Shown: positions 19,187 through 28,350 of the stretch, piece after piece | Layout of the letters: every line of letters starts with the position of its first letter | Numbering within the stretch: position 1 is the stretch's first letter | NCBI RefSeq assembly: GCF_900116065.1 | Contig: NZ_FOZV01000003.1 | Coordinates: 248,001 to 312,000, forward strand | Direction of reading: 5' to 3' | Origin: Brevundimonas viscosa | GTDB lineage: Bacteria > Pseudomonadota > Alphaproteobacteria > Caulobacterales > Caulobacteraceae | Length of the DNA: 64,000 bases | Program-made: the position numbers and the translations under genes | The notes under the pieces: model-generated | Told to the model about the DNA's origin: nothing | Seen by the model: only the letters and a program-made list of their open reading frames with translations | Databases searched by the model: none

Positions 19187-19857
19187 CAGGCCTCCAGTCT
19201 GTATCCCGCCCCGCGCACCGTCTGCAGCATGGCCTTGTCGAAGCCCTTGTCGATCTTGGCGCGCAGGCGGCTGATGTGGACGTCGATGACATTGGTCTGG
19301 GGATCGAAGTGATACTCCCAGACCTTCTCCAGCAGCATGGTGCGGGTCACCGACTGGCCGGCGTGGCGCATCAGGAACTCGAGCAGCTGGAACTCGCGCG
19401 GCTGCAGGTCGATCTCCTGACCGGCACGGTGCACGGTGCGGGCGATGAGGTTCATCTCAAGATCGCCGACCTTGAGCATGGTGGCCACCGAGCCGGTCTC
19501 GCGGCGGCGCGACAGGGCCTCGACGCGGGCGATCAGCTCGGAGAAGGCGTAGGGCTTGACCAGGTAGTCGTCGGCTCCGGCCTTGAGGCCGGTGACGCGG
19601 TCCTCGACCTCGCCCAGGGCCGACAGGAACAGCACCGGGGTCTGGTCGCCGTCCTTGCGCAGGGTCTCGACCATGCCGATGCCGTCCAGCCGCGGCATCA
19701 TGCGGTCGACGACGTAGACGTCGTAGCCGCCCTTCTGCGCCTCCAGCAGGCCGAAGGCGCCGTCAACGGCGTGGGTCACCTCGTGCCCCGCCTCAGTCAG
19801 CCCCCGGACCATGGCGGTCGCGGCGTCGGCGTCGTCCTCGACCACCAGAATGCGCAT
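19186..19857 (-). CDS. OmpR/PhoB-family response regulator
   Basis: A 223-residue regulator. The receiver domain (1-115) has the acidic pair at residues 7-9, phospho-acceptor Asp51 in VVDRMMPRLDG and the LKAGADDYLVKPY segment. The C-terminal winged helix (about 125-220) has RTVHRAGQEIDLQPREFQLLE-type sequence and NVIDVHISRLRAKID. It is encoded just before its kinase with a one-base overlap, and 89 bases after the DegP gene. Confidence 0.94.
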   Translation of the reverse strand: MRILVVEDDADAATAMVRGLTEAGHEVTHAVDGAFGLLEAQKGGYDVYVVDRMMPRLDGIGMVETLRKDGDQTPVLFLSALGEVEDRVTGLKAGADDYLVKPYAFSELIARVEALSRRRETGSVATMLKVGDLEMNLIARTVHRAGQEIDLQPREFQLLEFLMRHAGQSVTRTMLLEKVWEYHFDPQTNVIDVHISRLRAKIDKGFDKAMLQTVRGAGYRLEA

Positions 19858-19946
19858 GAAATCAGCCCCTCTAACGAGAATCGCCGCCGATGTTAGCGCA
19901 TCGGCGGCGGTTCCGGCAGTTAAGGGTTTGTCAGAGTGACAGCCAT

Positions 19947-21518
19947 CTAGTCTTCGGATTCAAAGGGCAGCGCCACCGGCGCGGCGCCCTGCGGCGTCCG
20001 GATGAACAGCAGGATGCTCGGGCGACCGCTGCGCTTCACCGCCGCGACGGTGTCGCTCAGCTCCTTCGCGGTGCGGACCTGCGTCCGGTCCGCCTGCGTG
20101 ACGACGAAGCCGGGGCGGATGCCGAGTCGGGCGGCCGGGGCGCCGGCGGCGACGCCGGTGATCAGCAGACCGTCCAGATCGTCGGGCAGGCTGTACCGCG
20201 CGCGCAGCGCGGGCGTGAGCGGGACCACCGTGAGCCCTTCCACCACCGCGCCGCCGACGGCTGGCGCTTCGTCCGGGGTTGGCGCGCCGCGCCCTGCGCC
20301 GTCCGCGGCAAGAAGCTCCTCCTCGGACGGACGGGCGCCGGAGCGGACGTTCAACGTCCGGCGCCGGCCGTCCCGGATCACCTCGAGACGAATGGTGTCG
20401 CCCGGGCGAGCCGCGCCGACGAGACGCGTGGCTTCAGTCCCGTCCTCGACCTGATCGCCGTTCACGGCCACCAGCAGGTCGCCCGCCCTGGCCCCGGCCT
20501 GATCGGCAGGACCGCCCGGCGTGACGCTCTCGATGTAGGCGCCGTCGAAGTCACGCGGCAGGCCATAGGCTTCCCACATGTCCGGCGAGAAGGTTCGCAG
20601 GCCGAGGCCCACGTAGCCGCGCTCAACCCGGCCGTTGCGCATCAGCTGGTCGACCACAGGCTTGGCGATCGTCGCGGGAATGGCGAAGCCAATGCCGACC
20701 GAGCCGCCCAGCGGGTTGCCGTAGATGGCCGAGTTCACACCGATGACGCGGCCGTAGATGTCGAAGGTCGGGCCGCCCGAGTTGCCGCGGTTGATGGCGG
20801 CGTCGATTTGCAGGAAGTCGACATACTGCGAGGTGCTCGGGTCGATGTTCTGACGCGACACGGCCGAGACGATGCCGGCGGTGGCGGTGCCGCCGAGGCC
20901 GAAGGGATTGCCGACGGCGATGACCCAGTCGCCGACCCGCGGCTGGGCGTCTTCCTCGAAGCTGACGAACGGGAAGTCCGAGCCCTCGACCTTGATCACC
21001 GCCAGATCGGTGGCGGGATCGCGGCCGACCACCTCCGCCTTCAACTCGCGCTCGTCGGCGAGGCGGACGGTGATCTCGGTGGCGTTCTCGACCACGTGGT
21101 TGTTGGTGACGATGAAGCCGTCGCCGGAGATGAAGAAGCCGGAGCCGGCGCCGAGGGCGGTGGCGCCTTCTTCCTCGCCCTCCTCGCCTTCCGGCGCCTG
21201 GCCCTCCGGAACCGGGATGCTGAAGCCGGGGAAGCCCGGAAGTTCCAGGGTGCGGGGACGCGGCACGCGCGTGGCGACGTCGATCTGAACCACGGCCGGC
21301 GCGACCTGCTGGAAGATGTCGGCGAAGCTGAGCGGGGCGCCCTGCGGCGGGGCGAAGGCGAGGCCGGCGGCGCCGGCGCTGGGAGCGAGACGGCCGGAGA
21401 CCCCGGCGACCGGGCCCGCTTGGGCGGTGGGCCAGTCGATGACGCCGCCGGCGGTGGCGGCGGCGGCGAAGGTCAGGCCGGCGACGGCCCCGAGCATGAA
21501 CTCCTTACGCTTCATCAT
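19947..21518 (-). CDS. Periplasmic DegP/HtrA-family serine protease
   Basis: A 523-residue Do-like protease/chaperone that degrades damaged envelope proteins. Signal peptide or anchor at about 8-30, trypsin-like domain at about 60-290 with intact catalytic triad His141 (NNHVV), Asp171 (ATDLAVIKV) and Ser247 (GNSGGP), then two PDZ domains (about 300-390 and 430-515). A sigma-70-like promoter lies at 21570-21597. Two in-frame ATGs begin the gene (21518 and 21515). Same strand and order as the following regulator, kinase and glnE, and downstream of ccmIEFH. Confidence 0.93.
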   Translation of the reverse strand: MMKRKEFMLGAVAGLTFAAAATAGGVIDWPTAQAGPVAGVSGRLAPSAGAAGLAFAPPQGAPLSFADIFQQVAPAVVQIDVATRVPRPRTLELPGFPGFSIPVPEGQAPEGEEGEEEGATALGAGSGFFISGDGFIVTNNHVVENATEITVRLADERELKAEVVGRDPATDLAVIKVEGSDFPFVSFEEDAQPRVGDWVIAVGNPFGLGGTATAGIVSAVSRQNIDPSTSQYVDFLQIDAAINRGNSGGPTFDIYGRVIGVNSAIYGNPLGGSVGIGFAIPATIAKPVVDQLMRNGRVERGYVGLGLRTFSPDMWEAYGLPRDFDGAYIESVTPGGPADQAGARAGDLLVAVNGDQVEDGTEATRLVGAARPGDTIRLEVIRDGRRRTLNVRSGARPSEEELLAADGAGRGAPTPDEAPAVGGAVVEGLTVVPLTPALRARYSLPDDLDGLLITGVAAGAPAARLGIRPGFVVTQADRTQVRTAKELSDTVAAVKRSGRPSILLFIRTPQGAAPVALPFESED

Positions 21519-21569
21519 GGGCAGACTGCGTTCCCTCTGGTCGGGCGTCCACGCGCCCGTAAGGCGATC

Positions 21570-21597
21570 AATATAGGGCGTTCGGCCACAGGACCAA
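21570..21597 (-). promoter_or_regulatory. Candidate sigma-70 promoter for the degP operon
   Basis: On the minus strand TTGGTC (21597-21592) and TATATT (21575-21570) are separated by 16 bases, about 52 bases before the degP start. Just upstream an 8-bp hairpin CGGGAGGC-TG-GCCTCCCG (21607-21624) follows the ccmH stop but lacks a T run, so read-through from ccm genes is also possible. Confidence 0.5.
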
Positions 21598-21629
21598 CGC
21601 CTTGGGCGGGAGGCTGGCCTCCCGACCCG

Positions 21630-22148
21630 TCAGTCGTCCGACGGCTTTGCGTCAGGATCACGGCGCTCGGCGAGGATTTCCGCCAGCCGGGCTTCCTCCT
21701 CGGCCGACAGGGGCGCTGTCTCGGGACGTCGCCGACGGGCGAAGGCGAGCAGCGCGGCCGCGACGCCCAGCAGGACGACGAAAGGGCCGAACCACAGCAG
21801 CCAGGTGCCGGCACGCACCGGGGGACTGAACAGGACGAAGTCGCCGTAGCGGCGGACGAGGTCGTCGCGGATCTGGGCGTCCGAGCGGCCGGCGGCGATC
21901 TGCTCGCGCACCAGCTGGCGCATGTCGGCGGCGATGCCGGCGGGACTGTCGGCGATGGCCTCGTGCTGGCAGACGACGCAGCGGATGTCGTCGAAGAGGG
22001 CCTGGGCGCGGGCCTCCTGGCGGGCGTCGGCCAGCGGCCGGTCGGGGGCGGGCGGCGGCTCCTGGGCGACGGCGATGGAGGCGGCGAACAGACCGAGCAG
22101 AGCCAGCAGCGTCCGGACCACGCCTCGCACGCGGGACGGCGCGGCCAT
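21630..22148 (-). CDS. ccmH: Cytochrome c maturation protein CcmH (CycL)
   Basis: A 172-residue inner-membrane thioredoxin-like reductant for apocytochrome c haem ligation. Signal peptide at 1-29, the redox motif RCVVCQ with C57 and C60, helical region including YGDFVLFSPP, and a C-terminal membrane helix at about 115-137. ATG at 22148 overlaps the ccmF stop by one base. Last gene of ccmI-ccmE-ccmF-ccmH, the cycHJKL order of alphaproteobacteria. Confidence 0.95.
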   Translation of the reverse strand: MAAPSRVRGVVRTLLALLGLFAASIAVAQEPPPAPDRPLADARQEARAQALFDDIRCVVCQHEAIADSPAGIAADMRQLVREQIAAGRSDAQIRDDLVRRYGDFVLFSPPVRAGTWLLWFGPFVVLLGVAAALLAFARRRRPETAPLSAEEEARLAEILAERRDPDAKPSDD

Positions 22149-24133
22149 CACGCGGTCTTCGCCTTGCGGGCGCCCGCGCCGAGGCGCAGGCGGCGGTCCA
22201 GCAGCGACAGCACGCCGCCGAGGGCCATGATGGCGGGGCCGAGAAAGATCAGACGGGCCCAGGGGTTCCACCACACGCGCACGCTCCAGCCGGGCGCGCC
22301 GCCCGGGGTCGGGCCGCGCTCGCCCAGCACCACATAGACGTCGTCCAGGCCGCGGAAGTCGAGCCCCACCTCGGTGGTGGTCTGGCCGCCGGCGGGGAAG
22401 AACCGGCGTTCGGCCGTGACCTCGCGCGTCGCGCCGCCGGGGACGGCGACGGTCAGCCGGCCCTGCTCGGCCAGATAGTTGGGCCCCTCGACGATGCGGA
22501 CGTCCTTCAGGGTTACGGTCCACTTGCCCGCCTGCAGCGATTCGCCGACGGCCAGAGGGCGGGCGGCCTCGACGCGGAAGCCGGTCTCAACCACCGCGCC
22601 CAGCACGAAGACGCCGAGGCCGGCGTGGGCGAGGGTCATGCCCCAGGCGGCGAGCGGCAGGCCCCGGGCGCGGCGCAGGGTCTCGGCGAAGGGGGCGCGG
22701 AACAGGCGGATGCGCTCGGCGGTCTCGGCCAGCGCCCCGAGAATCAACCAGGCGCCGAGGCCGATGCCGAGGGCGGAGAGGATCTTGCGCGGCTCGAAGG
22801 CGAACCAGCCGGCGACGGCGAGCAGCAGGGCGAGGCCGAAGGCGACGGCGAGGCGCTGGACCACGCCCCGCAGGTCGGCCCGTTTCCAGGCGAGGAAGGG
22901 ACCCGCGGGCAGGACGATCAGGGCCACGGCCATCAGCGGCGTGAAGGTCAGGGCGAAATAGGGCGGACCGACCGAGATGGTCGCCCCCGTCGCCGCCTCG
23001 AGGATCAGCGGATAGAGGGTGCCGAGCAGGACGGTGGCGGCGGCGGCGGTCAGGAACAGGTTGTTCAGCACCAGGCCGCCCTCGCGGCTGACGGGCGCGA
23101 ACATGCCGCCGCCCTTCAGCTGGGGAGCCCGCCATGCGAACAGGGCGAAGGCGGCCCCGGCGGTGACGCCGAGAATGGCCAGCAGCATCATGCCGCGCTG
23201 GGGATCGACCGCGAAGGCGTGGACGCTGGTCAGCACGCCGGAGCGGACGAGGAAGGCGCCCAGCATGGAGAAGGTGAAGGCGAGGAGGGCGAGGAAGGTC
23301 GACCAGCCGGCCAGGGCCCCGCGCCGCTCGGTGACGATCGACGAGTGCAGCAGGGCCGCACCGGCCAGCCACGGCATGAAGCTGGCGTTCTCGACCGGAT
23401 CCCAGAACCACCAGCCGCCCCAGCCCAGCTCGTAGTAGGCCCAGAAGGCGCCGAGCGCGATGCCGAGCGTCAGGAAAACCCAGCTGGCCAGCGCCCACGG
23501 CCGCACCCAGCGACCCCAGGCGGGCCAGAAGGCGGCGTTGGCGCGGCCTTCCACCAAGGCCGCCACGGCCAGCGAGAAGCACACCGAGAAGCCGACGTAG
23601 CCCGCGTAGAGGAAGGGCGGGTGGAAGGCGAGCGCCGGGTCCTGCAGCAACGGGTTCAGGGAGGCGCCCTGGAAGGGGACCGGGTCGAGGCGCTCAAACG
23701 GGTTCGAAGTGAAGACGGCGAAGGCGAGGAACAGGGCGCCGAGCAGGCCCTGAACCGCGACGGCGGAGGTGCGCAGGCCGAAGGGCAGGTTTCGGGCGCG
23801 GGCCAGCGCGGCGCCGAAGCCGGTCAGCACCAGGCACCACAGCAGCAGCGAGCCCTCGTGGCTGCCCCAGGCGGCGGCCACCTTGTAGAGCATCGGCTTG
23901 TCGGTGTGGCTGTTGGCGGCGACGTTGGCGACGGAGAAGTCGGAGGTCGCGAAGGCCTGGATCAGGGCCGCGAAGGCCACGGCGACGGCGATGGCCGACG
24001 CGAGGGCCGCCCCGTCGGCGGCCCCGGCGAGGACCGGGCTGCGACGCAGCCGGCCGGCCGCCGCCATGCCGGTCTGCAGCACGGCCAGGGCGAAGGCGAG
24101 GACGAGGGCGAAGGCGCCCGCTTCGACGATCAC
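22148..24133 (-). CDS. ccmF: Cytochrome c haem lyase subunit CcmF (CycK)
   Basis: A 661-residue multi-span membrane protein of the system I cytochrome c maturation complex. It contains the tryptophan-rich WWD domain (ELGWGGWWFWDPVEN) that presents haem to apocytochrome c, plus about 15 hydrophobic segments. GTG at 24133 overlaps the ccmE stop by four bases (GTGA) and gives the canonical MIVEAGAFAL start. The upstream open frame of about 250 further codons is a shadow of ccmE and ccmI. Confidence 0.96.
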   Translation of the reverse strand: MIVEAGAFALVLAFALAVLQTGMAAAGRLRRSPVLAGAADGAALASAIAVAVAFAALIQAFATSDFSVANVAANSHTDKPMLYKVAAAWGSHEGSLLLWCLVLTGFGAALARARNLPFGLRTSAVAVQGLLGALFLAFAVFTSNPFERLDPVPFQGASLNPLLQDPALAFHPPFLYAGYVGFSVCFSLAVAALVEGRANAAFWPAWGRWVRPWALASWVFLTLGIALGAFWAYYELGWGGWWFWDPVENASFMPWLAGAALLHSSIVTERRGALAGWSTFLALLAFTFSMLGAFLVRSGVLTSVHAFAVDPQRGMMLLAILGVTAGAAFALFAWRAPQLKGGGMFAPVSREGGLVLNNLFLTAAAATVLLGTLYPLILEAATGATISVGPPYFALTFTPLMAVALIVLPAGPFLAWKRADLRGVVQRLAVAFGLALLLAVAGWFAFEPRKILSALGIGLGAWLILGALAETAERIRLFRAPFAETLRRARGLPLAAWGMTLAHAGLGVFVLGAVVETGFRVEAARPLAVGESLQAGKWTVTLKDVRIVEGPNYLAEQGRLTVAVPGGATREVTAERRFFPAGGQTTTEVGLDFRGLDDVYVVLGERGPTPGGAPGWSVRVWWNPWARLIFLGPAIMALGGVLSLLDRRLRLGAGARKAKTA

Positions 24134-24612
24134 GACTCCGAGGCTCCGTCGACGAGCGTCGCCTCGGGCCGCCACTCGCCCTTGTCCTTCAGCCCCTCGG
24201 CCACCTCGCGCGGCATGTAGTTCTCGTCGTGTTTGGCCAGCACCTGGGTGGCGCGGAAGCTGCGGTCGGGGAGGAAGGCGCCCTGGGCCACCACCCCCTG
24301 CCCTTCGCGGAACAGGTCGGGCAGGTCGCCCTGATAGACGACGCGGGTCGTGGCGACGGAGTCGGTCACCACGAAGGCGACTTCGCCGGTCGGGGCCCGC
24401 TCGATGCTGCCGACCTCGACCAGTCCGCCGAGGCGGACCACCCGGCCGGGCGGCGCCTTCTCGACCGTGGCCTCGGACGGGGTGAAGAAGAAGGTGACGC
24501 TGTCGCGCATGGCGAACAGGGACAGGCCCACCGCCAGGGCGAGGATCGGCGCGACGGCCAGCACCACCCACAGCCGGCGGCGGGCCTTGGGGGATTTCGG
24601 CATCCAGCTCAT
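24130..24612 (-). CDS. ccmE: Haem chaperone CcmE (CycJ)
   Basis: A 160-residue membrane-anchored periplasmic beta-barrel that carries haem covalently to CcmF. Anchor at about 13-35, OB-fold with VRLGGLVEVGSI, and the haem-binding histidine H128 in LAKHDENYMP with Tyr132. The ATG at 24612 overlaps the ccmI stop by four bases (ATGA), which decides the start over the ATG at 24603. Confidence 0.95.
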   Translation of the reverse strand: MSWMPKSPKARRRLWVVLAVAPILALAVGLSLFAMRDSVTFFFTPSEATVEKAPPGRVVRLGGLVEVGSIERAPTGEVAFVVTDSVATTRVVYQGDLPDLFREGQGVVAQGAFLPDRSFRATQVLAKHDENYMPREVAEGLKDKGEWRPEATLVDGASES

Positions 24613-25430
24613 CGGGCGTCTCCGGACGGCAGGCGGGCCTCGAGGTCGGCGCGACGCGGATCGCGGGGATCGAGGGCGGCGATGAGCGGCAGCCACATCT
24701 CGCGCACGGCGGCGGCGTCGCCCCGGGCGAAGGCGGCCTCGCCGAGGAAGTAGCGGGCCCCGAGCTGGTTCGGATCGCGGCGCAGCGCCTGGCGGAAGGC
24801 AGCCTCGGCGTCGCCGTCGACGGCCCCGCCGTTGGCGCGCACCAGACTCTCGCCGAGCCGGCTCCAGCTCTGCGCGTCATCGGGGCGGAGGGCCAGGGCG
24901 CGGCGGAAGGCGGAGACGGCGCCGATCGGATCGCCGGCCTCGAAACGGGCGGCGCCGAGCATGGTCAGGGCTTCGTGATCGTCCGGTCGCTCGGCTACGA
25001 CGCGGGCGGCGACGGCGGCGATCTGGGGCGCCTGCAGGGTGTCCAGCCGGGTCGCCCATTCGTCGACGCGGCGTTCGTACGCCTGGTCCGGCGCGCCGGG
25101 CGAACCCAGCACGGCGTAGAGGCCGAGGGCGGCCGCCCCGGCGGCGGCGAGTCCGCCGAGAACCCAGAAGCGGTCGCGGCGTCCGGCGACCAGCGGCGCG
25201 GCGCGGCGTTGGCCGGCGAGGATGCGGCGGCCGGCCTCGGCCCGGGCGGCGGACCACGAGGCTTCATCCATCAGGCCGCGGGTCTTCAGGCGGTCGAGAT
25301 CGGCCAGTTCGGCGTCGGCGGCGGCGAGCTCCACCGCCTCGCCGGCGTCGGCGCCGCGGCGAGCCCCCGCCAGCACGGGCAGGCCGGCCAACGCGGCGAG
25401 CACGGCCGTCATGATCCAGAACACCATCAT
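24609..25430 (-). CDS. ccmI: Cytochrome c biogenesis protein CcmI (CycH)
   Basis: A 273-residue apocytochrome c chaperone: membrane helices at about 3-23 and 90-110, with a cytoplasmic linker between and a periplasmic TPR region (about 150-260: EALTMLGAARFEAGD, SWSRLGESLV, LGARYFLGEAAFARGD). It binds apocytochrome c and delivers it to CcmF/CcmH. First gene of the four-gene operon; start chosen at the MMVFWIM double methionine. Confidence 0.92.
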   Translation of the reverse strand: MMVFWIMTAVLAALAGLPVLAGARRGADAGEAVELAAADAELADLDRLKTRGLMDEASWSAARAEAGRRILAGQRRAAPLVAGRRDRFWVLGGLAAAGAAALGLYAVLGSPGAPDQAYERRVDEWATRLDTLQAPQIAAVAARVVAERPDDHEALTMLGAARFEAGDPIGAVSAFRRALALRPDDAQSWSRLGESLVRANGGAVDGDAEAAFRQALRRDPNQLGARYFLGEAAFARGDAAAVREMWLPLIAALDPRDPRRADLEARLPSGDAR

Positions 25431-25449
25431 CGCGGCGCGATGTAGCCTA

Positions 25450-26817
25450 TCAGGCGGCCTGGGACGAGGGGCCGTCCTGCGACCCGGAGCCGCCGGCCAC
25501 TGCGGCGCGGCGACGCACGGTCCGGGCGGCGGCGCGAGCGCCGATCTCCTCCAGGTAGCGGGCCGCGACGGCGACGAGGCGAAGCGCGTGATCCTCGTCG
25601 GGGGCTTCGCGGTCATTGACCATCAGCAGGACCTGGTCGGCGTAGTCGGTCAGACGGGCCTGCAGCGCCTCCTCGAGGGCTCGCCGGTCGGATTCGCAGC
25701 CGAAGGTGGCGCTGGCGCCGCGCGCCGCCCCCACGAGGCGCAGCAGGGCGAGCGCGACGTCGGCCTCGTCGCCGCGGCCCGGGGCGGTCAGCAGGGGCGC
25801 CATACGGCTCATGCGTCCGACGATCTGCACCCGGGTCAGCGGCAGCGCCTTGTCCACCGCCCTGTCGGCGGCGCGCATCAGACCGGAGAGCCAGTCCGCC
25901 AGCTTCAGGCGGGCGTCGCGCACCGCCTTGCCCCACGGGGAGCCCGGGTCGAGCGTCAGCGTGACGTCCAGTTCGGCCAGCACATTGGCACACCAGTCGA
26001 GGTCTCGCAGCACGGAGCGCAGTTCCTCTGCGTCGAGGCGAGGCGTATACGCCGCGAGGCGTCCGGCCCGGAGCGCGACGCCGTCGAGCAGGCGATCGAC
26101 GAAGTCCGCCAGCTCGGAAGCGCTGAGGAAGCCTTCCCGCTCGGCGACGCCCGAGGTGCGCGTGACGATGCGCAGCACCAGAACCGCGTCCTCAAGGTGG
26201 GCGAACAACATCTCGATCAGGCGTCGCGCACCGTCGGCGTGGATCGCCGCGGCGTCTTTCACCAGCAGGCGAAGCTCGGCCAGCTGGTCGCCGTCGGGCC
26301 GCTTCAGCCAGACCTCGATCGAGGGCATGGCGCGGCGCGCCACATGGGCGAGATCGAGACAGGCGGCCAGATCGGCGAGACCGCTCTCGCGCGTGTCCGG
26401 CTCGACCCCCGCGGGCCAGACCAGCTCCGGGCGATCGCGCACGACCGAGGCGGCCGCCTGACATATGCGATTGGCGACGGCGACGGCGTCGGAGTCCTCG
26501 TCCTCGTCGTCGAGCCGGGGCAGGAGGTGGGGCTCGCGTTCGCTGGCGATCCGCCAGAGACGCGGAAGAACCTCGGCCGGGAAGGTCATGGCGGCCACGC
26601 CATCGGCGCGGGAACGGAACATCGGCGCGAGCGGCGCGAAAACGAGGCCGCGGCGTCGCCGGTCGCGCATCTCGCCGCTCAGCATGGCCCGCAGTTCGAT
26701 CGCGCGCTCGCCCGGCAGCCGGGCGATAGCGCCGCCCACGGCCCTGAGCACAGGGTCGCCGCAGCGGGCGAGGAGGGCCGCGAGCGCACTACGATGGGCG
26801 GCGGAAAGCCCGGCCAT
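25450..26817 (-). CDS. Unknown helical protein, about 455 residues
   Basis: I do not recognise this family. The product is soluble, almost entirely alpha-helical, rich in alanine, leucine, arginine and acidic residues, with an acidic cluster RLDDEDEDSD near residue 120 and a glycine/serine-rich C-terminus. No signal peptide, membrane segment or catalytic motif is evident. The start at 26817 (MAGLSAAHRS) follows an AAGGTGA site; a TTG 18 codons upstream is the alternative. It lies on the same strand between a PhoQ-like kinase and ccmI, with only 19 bases before ccmI, so it could head the ccm transcript. Confidence 0.7.
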   Translation of the reverse strand: MAGLSAAHRSALAALLARCGDPVLRAVGGAIARLPGERAIELRAMLSGEMRDRRRRGLVFAPLAPMFRSRADGVAAMTFPAEVLPRLWRIASEREPHLLPRLDDEDEDSDAVAVANRICQAAASVVRDRPELVWPAGVEPDTRESGLADLAACLDLAHVARRAMPSIEVWLKRPDGDQLAELRLLVKDAAAIHADGARRLIEMLFAHLEDAVLVLRIVTRTSGVAEREGFLSASELADFVDRLLDGVALRAGRLAAYTPRLDAEELRSVLRDLDWCANVLAELDVTLTLDPGSPWGKAVRDARLKLADWLSGLMRAADRAVDKALPLTRVQIVGRMSRMAPLLTAPGRGDEADVALALLRLVGAARGASATFGCESDRRALEEALQARLTDYADQVLLMVNDREAPDEDHALRLVAVAARYLEEIGARAAARTVRRRAAVAGGSGSQDGPSSQAA

Positions 26818-26901
26818 TGGGTCACCTTCGAGACCGGCCACACCGCCGGACCGGGACGCAGACTGTCCCAAATCGGGTTAACAGCGCCTCTCCGCCCTGG
26901 C

Positions 26902-28350
26902 TCAGGCTTCGGCAGCGGGCAGTTCCAGCACGGCCTTGAGGCCGCCCATCTCGCTGTCGCCGAGGGTGACGCGGCCGCCGTAGGCGCGGGTCAACTCGAC
27001 CACGATCGACAGGCCCAGGCCCGAGCCCGGCGTGGTTTCGTCCATCCGCATGCCGCGCTGGAGCGCCGCCTCGCGCTGGGCCTCCGGCAGGCCGGGGCCG
27101 TCGTCCTCGACCACGACGACCATCTGGCCCAGCCCTGTGGCGCCGGCGGAGACCCGCACGCGCCGCTTCGCCCATTTGCAGGCGTTCTCCATCAGGTTGC
27201 CGAGGATCTCCTGCAGATCCTGCCGCTCGCCCCGGAAGGCCAGGTCGTCGGGCGCGCGCCAGTCGATCTCGACGCCTCGAGTTTCGAACACCCGCTCCAG
27301 CATGACCGCCAGTTCGTCGAGAACCTCGGCGATGGGGGTGCGTTCGCCGAGCATCTGGGCGCGCGCGGCCGCGCGCGCGCGGCGCAGGTGGTGATCGACC
27401 TGGGCCTGCATGATCGCGGTCTGCCGGCGGACGATGTCCGGCAGGGGGCCTTGCCGGGTTCCCGCTTCGGCGAGCATGACCGACAGGGGCGTCTTCAGCG
27501 CATGCGCGAGGTTGCCGACGTGGGTGCGTTGCCGCTCGACCGTCTCCTGGTTGTGGTCGAGGAGGCGATTGACCTGTTCCGCCAGCGGCTGGATCTCCAG
27601 CGGATAGCTGCGGGCGATGCGGGCGCTCCGGCCCTTGCGAACGTCGGCGATCTCGTTGCGCAGGCTGTAAAGCGGACGCAGGCCGATCTGGACCTGCAGG
27701 AAAACTGCGACCACCAGCCCGAGGCCGAGGATCAGCAGGGCCGCCCAGGTGAAGGTCGCGAACTGCTGGGTGTCGGCGTCGATGGTCGACCGGTCCAGGC
27801 CGGCCATGAACACGACAGGCTCCGTCCGGCCGGGGAGCTGCTTCATGCTGGCGGCGACGCGCAGGCGCTTCTGCAGCGGGCCCCAGGCGTTGTAGCTGAT
27901 GGTCTCGCCGCGGGCCGCGCGCAGACGGTCCGGCAGTTCGCGGGGAATGACCAGGTTCTCGCCCGCGAGCGAGGGCGAGCGCACGACGATCCGCAGCCGA
28001 CCGTCCGCCGTCGGAACAGCCACGGCCCAGTATTTTCCGGACAACGCGCGAAGGGTGCGTTCATCCTTCACCTCGCTCACCGCAAGGCTCCCGTCCGGCC
28101 CCGCGTTGGTGGCGAGAACCACCTCGTCGATGGTGTTGGACAACACGGCGCCCAGGCGCCTGAGCGAGGATTCCTCGTACTGGGTGGTGAGGGTCCAGCC
28201 GGTGACCAGCAGGGCCAGGACGATCCAGATCGAGGCCAGCCAGATCAGACGGCGGGTCAGGCTGCGGCCCGGACGGCCCAGCCAGCGGCTCCAGCCTCTC
28301 GACCGGGTCGCCGCCTGCCTGTCCGACCTGCCCCCCGGATCGGCCGTCAC
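26902..28350 (-). CDS. PhoQ-like sensor histidine kinase
   Basis: A 482-residue inner-membrane kinase with helices at about 34-57 and 195-217 bracketing a periplasmic domain, a HAMP-like linker, H-box NLAHALKTPLSVM (His283) and a HATPase domain with DDGPGLP and GSGLGLSIVVE. The ALKTPL form of the H-box is typical of the PhoQ branch. GTG start overlaps the regulator stop by four bases. The first gene of the operon encodes a PepSY-like periplasmic protein that may modulate the sensor. Confidence 0.92.
   Translation of the reverse strand: MTADPGGRSDRQAATRSRGWSRWLGRPGRSLTRRLIWLASIWIVLALLVTGWTLTTQYEESSLRRLGAVLSNTIDEVVLATNAGPDGSLAVSEVKDERTLRALSGKYWAVAVPTADGRLRIVVRSPSLAGENLVIPRELPDRLRAARGETISYNAWGPLQKRLRVAASMKQLPGRTEPVVFMAGLDRSTIDADTQQFATFTWAALLILGLGLVVAVFLQVQIGLRPLYSLRNEIADVRKGRSARIARSYPLEIQPLAEQVNRLLDHNQETVERQRTHVGNLAHALKTPLSVMLAEAGTRQGPLPDIVRRQTAIMQAQVDHHLRRARAAARAQMLGERTPIAEVLDELAVMLERVFETRGVEIDWRAPDDLAFRGERQDLQEILGNLMENACKWAKRRVRVSAGATGLGQMVVVVEDDGPGLPEAQREAALQRGMRMDETTPGSGLGLSIVVELTRAYGGRVTLGDSEMGGLKAVLELPAAEA

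Noticed and set aside
21607-21624. Terminator between ccmH and degP
   Set aside because: Good 8-bp stem but no following T run; kept only as a comment on the degP promoter.
27359-27384. Alternating GC run (possible Z-DNA) inside the PhoQ-like kinase
   Set aside because: Explained by alanine-arginine codons (RARAAARA) in very GC-rich coding sequence.
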